From Rhyzopertha dominica (taxonomy: Eukaryota > Arthropoda > Insecta > Coleoptera > Bostrichidae): DNA of 64,000 nucleotides. The DNA lies in the NCBI GenBank assembly GCA_025024175.1, contig QCXZ01000001.1:30188942-30252941 (forward strand). The letters run 5' to 3'. The position numbers were made by a program, and so were the translations under genes. Every line of letters begins with the position of its first letter. The stretch's first letter is position 1. Below are positions 58,988-64,000 of this stretch, piece by piece. The notes below the pieces were generated by a model. The model was not told the origin of the DNA and made no database searches. It was given only the letters and a program-made list of their open reading frames with translations.

Positions 58988-59050
58988 ATCTACCCACCCC
59001 TACCTGATGAGCTCCGACAGGGCGAAACTTGTCGTAGGGTGAGGGTGGAT
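58988..59050 (+). ncRNA. Type I hammerhead ribozyme, complete canonical core
   Basis: CUGAUGA lies at 59,004-59,010. Stem II is GCUC/CGACA/GGGC at 59,011-59,023 (4 bp, one U-G). GAAA is at 59,024-59,027. Stem III is only 2 bp (A59,027-U59,032 and C59,028-G59,031) with loop UU. C17 is at 59,033 in a GUC triplet. Stem I starts with 6 perfect pairs (58,998-59,003 with 59,034-59,039). An internal loop follows (AC against UGA). Then come 8 more pairs (58,988-58,995 with 59,043-59,050, one U-G). Every conserved core base is present. Minimal stem III and an internal loop in stem I are characteristic of the hammerheads described in Penelope-like elements and small satellite-type retroelements, which tend to self-cleave as dimers. 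Cleavage is predicted 3' of 59,033. Confidence 0.92.
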
Positions 59051-59314
59051 TGACCAGAGCAGATGATATTACGTTTAAAGAATTGTAAATAATTACTACT
59101 GTAATATTATGTATATACGGCGTTTCGGCGGTAGATACTTAATCGCATGTGTTAAAAAGCCGCAAAGCTGGTTGATAACCAACTAGTTGAGATTATAACC
59201 ATGGTTTGACAACAACAAAATAAACGAGTCAGACAACTTGCTTACAAATTCTGAAAAACATGACAATATCCCACTACTTGGAATGAAAAACAAATATCTG
59301 AAGATAAATGGATG

Positions 59315-59590
59315 GGGATCCTATCATTGTCCACCACGACCTTCTGTCTCCCAAAGTCATTGTCGGCCACTATCATTGTCTGCAATCGTAATTGTCCACA
59401 ATCGTCATTGTCTACCAAACCAGATTACTAAAACTAAGCATAATCAGTCATTGTCCGCCATCGTCATTGTCCACCACGGGTAATATCTGCAGTTTTACTT
59501 ACTGCTGTTTAATGCAGTTCTGCTACTGGCATATAGGCGTCATGTGTATCGATGCATATCGCAAAATAGTCATCCACTATAAAGTCTAAC
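59315..59590 (+). repeat. TCATTGTCC(G/A)CCA-repeat element, left copy
   Basis: The word TCATTGTCCGCCA and close variants recur about nine times (for example 59,324, 59,351, 59,367, 59,402, 59,447, 59,463), followed by a unique segment with CTGCAGTTTTACTTACTGCT and ATGCAGTTCTGCTACTGGCA. The same element lies in inverse orientation at 63,490-63,830. The two copies enclose 3.9 kb, including the non-LTR element. Confidence 0.85.
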
Positions 59591-59750
59591 AATTATTGAT
59601 TATTAGTGATTCTTGAATATGATAATGTGTTTTAAAGCGCATATAAGGAAATATACCCAGAAAGCATATAGATATGTTAATACCCCACTCGACAAATTTT
59701 ATATGAGCACATTAAAATACCATTAACTGATATGTTGGTACTTAGTCATT

Positions 59751-59752
<2 letters not shown>

Positions 59753-59832
<80 letters not shown>
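59753..59832. repeat. (TAA)n microsatellite
   Basis: About 26 units with one interruption (AATAGTAAT). The isoleucine-rich open frame through it is an artefact. Confidence 0.97.
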
Positions 59833-59878
59833 ATGCATTTATTCTGCATACATACAAAAATTGTAACCAGAACAGAAA

Positions 59879-59881
<3 letters not shown>

Positions 59882-59958
<77 letters not shown>
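59882..59958. repeat. (AT)n microsatellite
   Basis: About 38 perfect AT units. It abuts sequence that, on the minus strand, reads as the 3' UTR of the non-LTR element, so it may represent the element's (TA)n-type 3' tail or an expansion of it. Confidence 0.95.
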
Positions 59959-59961
<3 letters not shown>

Positions 59962-60595
59962 GATGCAGAAATGGTTGCAATCAGAGCTGAGGGATAAAGA
60001 ATCCGTCAGCACTGTTCTTCCTTGCAACTACGAGGGCAAAAATTAACAAACACGCTGATTACAGAGTATTAGGTACTTGAAAAAAAAGAAGTAGTTGGTG
60101 CTAACAAATAAATAACTAAAGTACTAGATATAATAAGGCTTGAGGTTGCATTGACCACCGAGCAAAAGCTCACGAATATAGCGTAACGAGTTTATATTAT
60201 ACTGATGTAAGAGATTTATAATTTTAGGGGCAATATAAGAAAAACAATTTTGAAATTGTGAAGTTCTGTGTTGCGGGACAGAAGCCACGTTAATGGGCCT
60301 TATATTTAGATCATGTACTTGAGATCTTTTTATAATTTTTTTACAAGGTATAGCGGTTTTTATTTTTTAGTAGTTCAAGACATATATTGCAATAATGAAG
60401 AAACCTACGTTCCCTCGTATTTAGCCAACCCAGTTCCTTTATCTTCTCCGAAACATGATCTCGCCGTCGCAGGCCATAGACAAATCTACCGCAAGAGTTT
60501 TGCAAGCGCTGTAAACGTTGACTATCATATTATCACATCATATCACAGTAGTTTAGAAACGACAAAACTAAAGAATTACATAAGGTTACCTTAGA

Positions 60596-61717
60596 CTAGA
60601 AGTTCAATATAATGCGACTATTATATAATAACTTCGAATTTGATATGGATCTTTTAACAATATAATTGACATGTGATGTAAATTTTAAGTCGGTGTCAAT
60701 GAATACCCCAAGGTTTTTAACTAAATTTACAGGTAATAGCTTTGTATCTTTAAGTGTTATGTCTAACTGAGAAAGACATCGTTGTCTAATTTGTATAGGG
60801 CCGAACATAATAACTTGCGACTTTGAAGGCTTTAGTGATAAGCAATATTTAGTCAATAAAGAAGATAATGATTCTAAGTCTGAGGTTATGAATTTATATG
60901 ATTCAGTAATATCAGCTTCCTTCCGCTTAAAAATGACTTTTACAATATTTCAGACACGATGAAAACGATGATATGTATATAGAAAATAATAAGGGACCCA
61001 ATATGGATCCTTGCGGCACGCCGCTTACACACTTAATTGGAAGAGAAAAAGAATTATTGTATTTTACTACCTGTTGACGATCTCGCAAATAATCATTCAT
61101 TAGTGATAGAGCCTTTTGGTCAAGTCTGATGTTGTAAAAAACAGCAGACATAAGATCATAATTTATTCTGTCGAACGCTTTCGAATAATCTAAGAGAACT
61201 AGTGTTGTGATGCATTTATTGTCAGTTACTTTGATTATATCGTCTGTAACAGAAAGCAATGCTGTTTCGCAACTACGATTTGCCCTAAATCCTGATTGGT
61301 TTTGTGGTATGATATGGAATTTCTTCAAATACTGACTGATCTGTTTGTGAATAATTTTTTTCAAATATTTTGGACGCTGACGAGAGAATGCTTATGGGTC
61401 TAAGGTCTTTTGGTTCGTTCGGTGCGTTTACTTTAGGTAACGGAATAATGTGAGCAAGTTTCCAAACATTGGGATATGTCCCTGTTTCTATGATACAATT
61501 GAATAAATGCACTATAAATGTTAAGACGTATGGGCAACATCGCCGTACTAATGCCATCAATGCCAATGGCTTTTGATTTAATACTATGCAACGCATTTAA
61601 TACATCCTTCTCACTGACAAGAGCAAAATTGAACACGCCAGTACCGTCACGTACAGTATGTGATAGATTATGCAGTGTATTATTGTCAGGGCTATCCGTG
61701 GTCTGTGTTGACGACAC
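60596..61717 (-). pseudogene. Reverse transcriptase of the non-LTR element, YADD deleted
   Basis: In order on the minus strand: VSEKDVLNALHSIKSKAIGI (fingers), a frameshift, LAHIIPLPKV and DLRPISILSSASKIFE, a frameshift, and QSGFRANRSCETALL. LLDYSKAFDRINYDLM (first catalytic Asp) and SGVPQGSILGPLLFSIYI follow. The sequence then runs SSFSSCLKYCKSHF and continues at once into KRKEADITESYKF and LKPSKSQVIMFG. The YADD box and about 15 flanking residues that belong between these are missing, so polymerase activity is impossible. The C-terminal part then ends with NLGVFIDTDLKFTSHV, typical of the thumb region. The protein is broken into at least four frames. Confidence 0.9.
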
Positions 61718-62201
61718 AAAAAAACTTATTTAAGGCGTCCAAATCAAGCAAATTAGCTGGACGTTCGGATATTCTGTTTTTTCTTATAAATATTTAAATT
61801 TTTAAGCTCCTGGTAGAATGTTTTTGTAGATTTATTTGCTGTAATTTGGTAATTCAAATAAGCTTTCTTTTCTCGTTTTATAAGCATGGCTAGTTAAATT
61901 GTGTAGCTGTTTATAATAATTCCAATGATTTGGATTTATTGTACGTTTAAACCTTAAGAGCGCCCTATTTCGTAACTTAATCATTAACTTCAATAAGACA
62001 TCCGTAAGCCAAAGATTATTGTACTTAGATTTTAGTCGTAGCCTTTTGCATGGTGCATGTTTGTCGAATAGCTTTAAAATCAGCGAATTAAATATATTTA
62101 ATTTTCAATTTATGTCATTAACGTATACCATATCGATAAAAGGTGACGCATACAGATCAGAAAAGAAGAGTTCTTTATCAATATTACCATAATCTCTAAA
62201 G

Positions 62202-62897
62202 TCAACAGTGCGTCGGAGGGTTGGTTTCAAAACTCAAAGTCATTTCTACCAGGTAATGATCGGTAGTTAGATTACATGTTTCAATAANATTACAACTGAC
62301 GATTTTATCACTACAACTACAAAAAAACAGATCTAGCAGAGAGGAGAATGACTGTGTAACTCTAGTTGGCCCGTCNACAATCTGCGACAAACCCATAGAA
62401 TCAATNAAATTCAGAAAGTGTGAACACGCCAGACCACTAGGCCCCAACAAATTTATATTAAAATCACCGCAACACACAACCTCATCTGTTGAAGTAACTG
62501 CGGTATTCAAACAGTTTTCAAATACGCTGAAAAAATCATTAAGAGGAAAATTAGGTGAACGATAGACTACACCGATAGCCAAAGAAATATCGTGCAACTT
62601 GATTTTAAGCCATAATTGCTCAATAAAGCCAATATCAATCTCAGTAATTTGAGATGTAGATAATGACATTCTAACATATATTGCTACACCTCCACCACGA
62701 CTCAAACGATCTCTTCTGTATACCTTATAATTATCCAAAGAAACGGCATCATCAAGAATGCTTACATCTAACCAAGTTTCACAAATACAGATCACGTCAT
62801 AATCGTTGTTATAGACATAATCTTGAAAATGATTAAAGTGCGCCATTAGAGAGCGAATATTTACTTGCGCGATTTTTACTTGATTAACTTTGGGCAT
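62202..62897 (-). pseudogene. APE-type endonuclease domain of the non-LTR element
   Basis: A 231-codon open frame starts at MPKVNQVKIAQVNIRSL, the standard start of an ORF2 endonuclease in this clade. Catalytic landmarks are intact: N of AQVNIRSL, E of CICETWLD, the RRDRLSRGGGVAIYVR block, GVVYRSPN, D and N of GDFNIN, and the final DH pair of TTDHYLV. The enzyme would nick target DNA to prime reverse transcription. The frame ends at a stop soon after the domain, where coding homology continues, so the stop is a lesion rather than a natural end. Three N bases lie inside (62,288, 62,376, 62,406). Confidence 0.9.
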
Positions 62898-63489
62898 TAA
62901 CTTTTACTATACAACCAAACCTAAGCACAAACTTAAGTACAAAACCTGGTGAAATAAATAAACTACTAGATATCATTCTTAAAAACAAAGAAGGATGTAT
63001 ACAAAAAAGATTTATTTATCGTTAATTCTTTAGTGAACATCTTTCAAATTCCGCTCATTTACAATTGGATAAACAACAGACTTATCGCTCTTGCGCATGA
63101 AGATTTTTTTAATTATATTGATACAGTTTACGGATTTGAGCTGAACAAAAGTATGTTCAAATGGTGCAAAAATCATGTATACGTTATATTTGAAGTATTG
63201 CATATTATGCGTAGTTTTTCTAGTTGTTTTGGCAAAAAGGCACTACACAGGTTCGCATTGTGAATAACTGTAACCGGAACACGACACGAATCGCTTAGAA
63301 AATGTTGAATCAAAATATTTTTTTTAAATAACACATGTTCCAGTGATATTCTGACTAACACTAACATTTGAAAGCGCATTGTACGTGTAAGTTTCAAGGC
63401 GACTTTCGGTGACTTGTTCGTTAGCCCCCCAATCTTTCACCGCGGATCCCGTATGCTTTGCGCTTCTATTTAGAAAGAGTAAGATGTCT
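62898..63489. other. Non-coding flank, no ORF1 recognised
   Basis: No gag-like or zinc-knuckle ORF1 is present upstream of the endonuclease, so the element is 5' truncated or ORF1 is lost. Overlapping frames at 63,033-63,397 on opposite strands carry no domain. Confidence 0.45.
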
Positions 63490-63830
63490 GTTCTTAATAC
63501 TCACACTTTCATTTGCATCGATAAACACGACGCCTATATACCAGTAGCAGAACTGCATTAAACAGCAGTAAGTAAAACTGCAGATATTAACTGTGGTGGA
63601 CAATGACGATGGCGGACAATGACTGTAGTGGACAATGACGATTATGCTTAGTTTTTGTAACTTAGTTTTGGCGGACAATGACGATTGTGGGCAATTACGA
63701 TTGCAGACAATGATCGTGACCGACAATGACTTTGGGAGACAGATACGTGTTGGGGCAATGCTAGTGGCGGACAACGATGGGACAGTGGCGACTCCTCGGG
63801 GTAGGCAAGGTAGGCACCGCCTACCTTGCA
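63490..63830 (-). repeat. TCATTGTCC(G/A)CCA-repeat element, right copy, with terminal hairpin
   Basis: The inverse-oriented partner of 59,315-59,590. GGACAATGA words recur on the plus strand, and the CAGTAGCAGAACTGCATTAA segment matches the left copy. It extends further than the left copy and ends with a perfect 11-bp hairpin: GCAAGGTAGGC at 63,805-63,815, loop ACC, GCCTACCTTGC at 63,819-63,829. Confidence 0.85.
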
Positions 63831-64000
63831 ATTTTAATCAAGAATGCCACAAAAAAATAATAATTAGCTAGAAATTTTTAATTTTGTTTAATGCAATTTG
63901 TTTTTATATCAGTGTTTATTTAATATTTCATTTCAAGTTTACCCATACCGCTCAAAAATTACGAACCGCGTTATTACGGCGAACGTTTAAATTGGGAATA
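63831..64000. other. Window end, nothing recognised
   Basis: AT-rich sequence without identifiable features. Confidence 0.4.

Larger units (their letters stand above)
60120..62897 (-). mobile_element. Non-LTR retrotransposon (CR1/Jockey-like), nearly complete ORF2, inactive
   Basis: One element can be followed continuously on the minus strand. It has an APE endonuclease (62,897-62,202), a linker (to about 61,720), a reverse transcriptase (61,717-60,596), and a C-terminal region (down to about 60,130). The C-terminal region reads NSLVLSFLNYCDMM, FVYGLRRRDHVSEKIKELGW and VPQHRTSQFQNCFSY, as in CR1/Jockey-type ORF2 proteins. The linker retains coherent sequence (NNLWLTDVLLKLMIKLRNRA) but contains stops. 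No ORF1 is visible upstream. Inactivating lesions are several stops and frameshifts plus deletion of the YADD box. About 150 bp of 3' UTR-like sequence precede the (AT)n tract at 59,958. Confidence 0.9.

Noticed and set aside
59723..59980. Ile/Tyr-rich 85-codon minus-strand frame
   Set aside because: It is the translation of the (AT)n and (TAA)n microsatellites.
1..64000. CRISPR arrays, bacterial operons, riboswitches or prophage
   Set aside because: Nothing of the kind is present. Repeats are eukaryotic mobile elements and microsatellites, and no dense gene arrangement exists.

Overview
The window looks like AT-rich, repeat-laden, gene-poor nuclear DNA from an arthropod, most likely an insect. 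Scattered N bases indicate a draft assembly. The evidence is the mixture of decayed mobile elements: Tc1/mariner-type transposases, non-LTR retrotransposons with APE-type endonuclease, a Penelope-like element (PLE) with a GIY-YIG domain, a Ty3/Gypsy fragment, a tRNA-derived SINE and small inverted-repeat elements. I recognise no intact host protein-coding gene. In this base composition, chance open frames of 60-100 codons are expected, so nearly all short ORFs are treated as noise.

Layout. 1-15 kb is mostly non-coding, with two copies (4.1-4.4 kb and 13.9-14.2 kb) of a roughly 370-bp dispersed repeat and a 0.28-kb inverted-repeat element at 11.76 kb. 16 kb holds a mariner relic, 18.7 kb a third copy of the dispersed repeat, and 26.7-27.3 kb another transposase relic. 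Blocks of richer composition (about 12.1-12.9, 17.2-17.5, 20.9-21.2, 24.3-24.6, 29.4-29.7, 43.5-43.7 and 57.9-58.2 kb) could be cis-regulatory. A sharp GC/CpG-rich island at 37.56-38.12 kb with a consensus 5' splice site on the minus strand is the best candidate for a host promoter and first exon. 38.8-49 kb is a graveyard of elements: three RT fragments, a Gypsy pol fragment, a SINE foldback nested in another transposon, two transposase relics, a foldback made of transposase fragments, and a PLE. 50.1-52.4 kb carries rearranged and further copies of the dispersed repeat plus a 0.56-kb palindrome. 60.1-62.9 kb is a nearly full-length but broken non-LTR element.

The most interesting signal is RNA-level. 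The dispersed repeat encodes a type I hammerhead ribozyme: the CUGAUGA core, stem II, GAAA box, stem III and a matching stem I can all be read across copies, although each copy here carries a lesion. One locus contains a head-to-tail junction, as in satellite or retrozyme-type tandem repeats. A second, unrelated hammerhead at 58,988-59,050 has an intact canonical core with a minimal 2-bp stem III, the form known from Penelope-like elements. A decayed relative lies at 47.29 kb, close to the PLE fragment. No coordinated gene system is visible; the window is best read as intergenic or intronic DNA shaped by retroelements.
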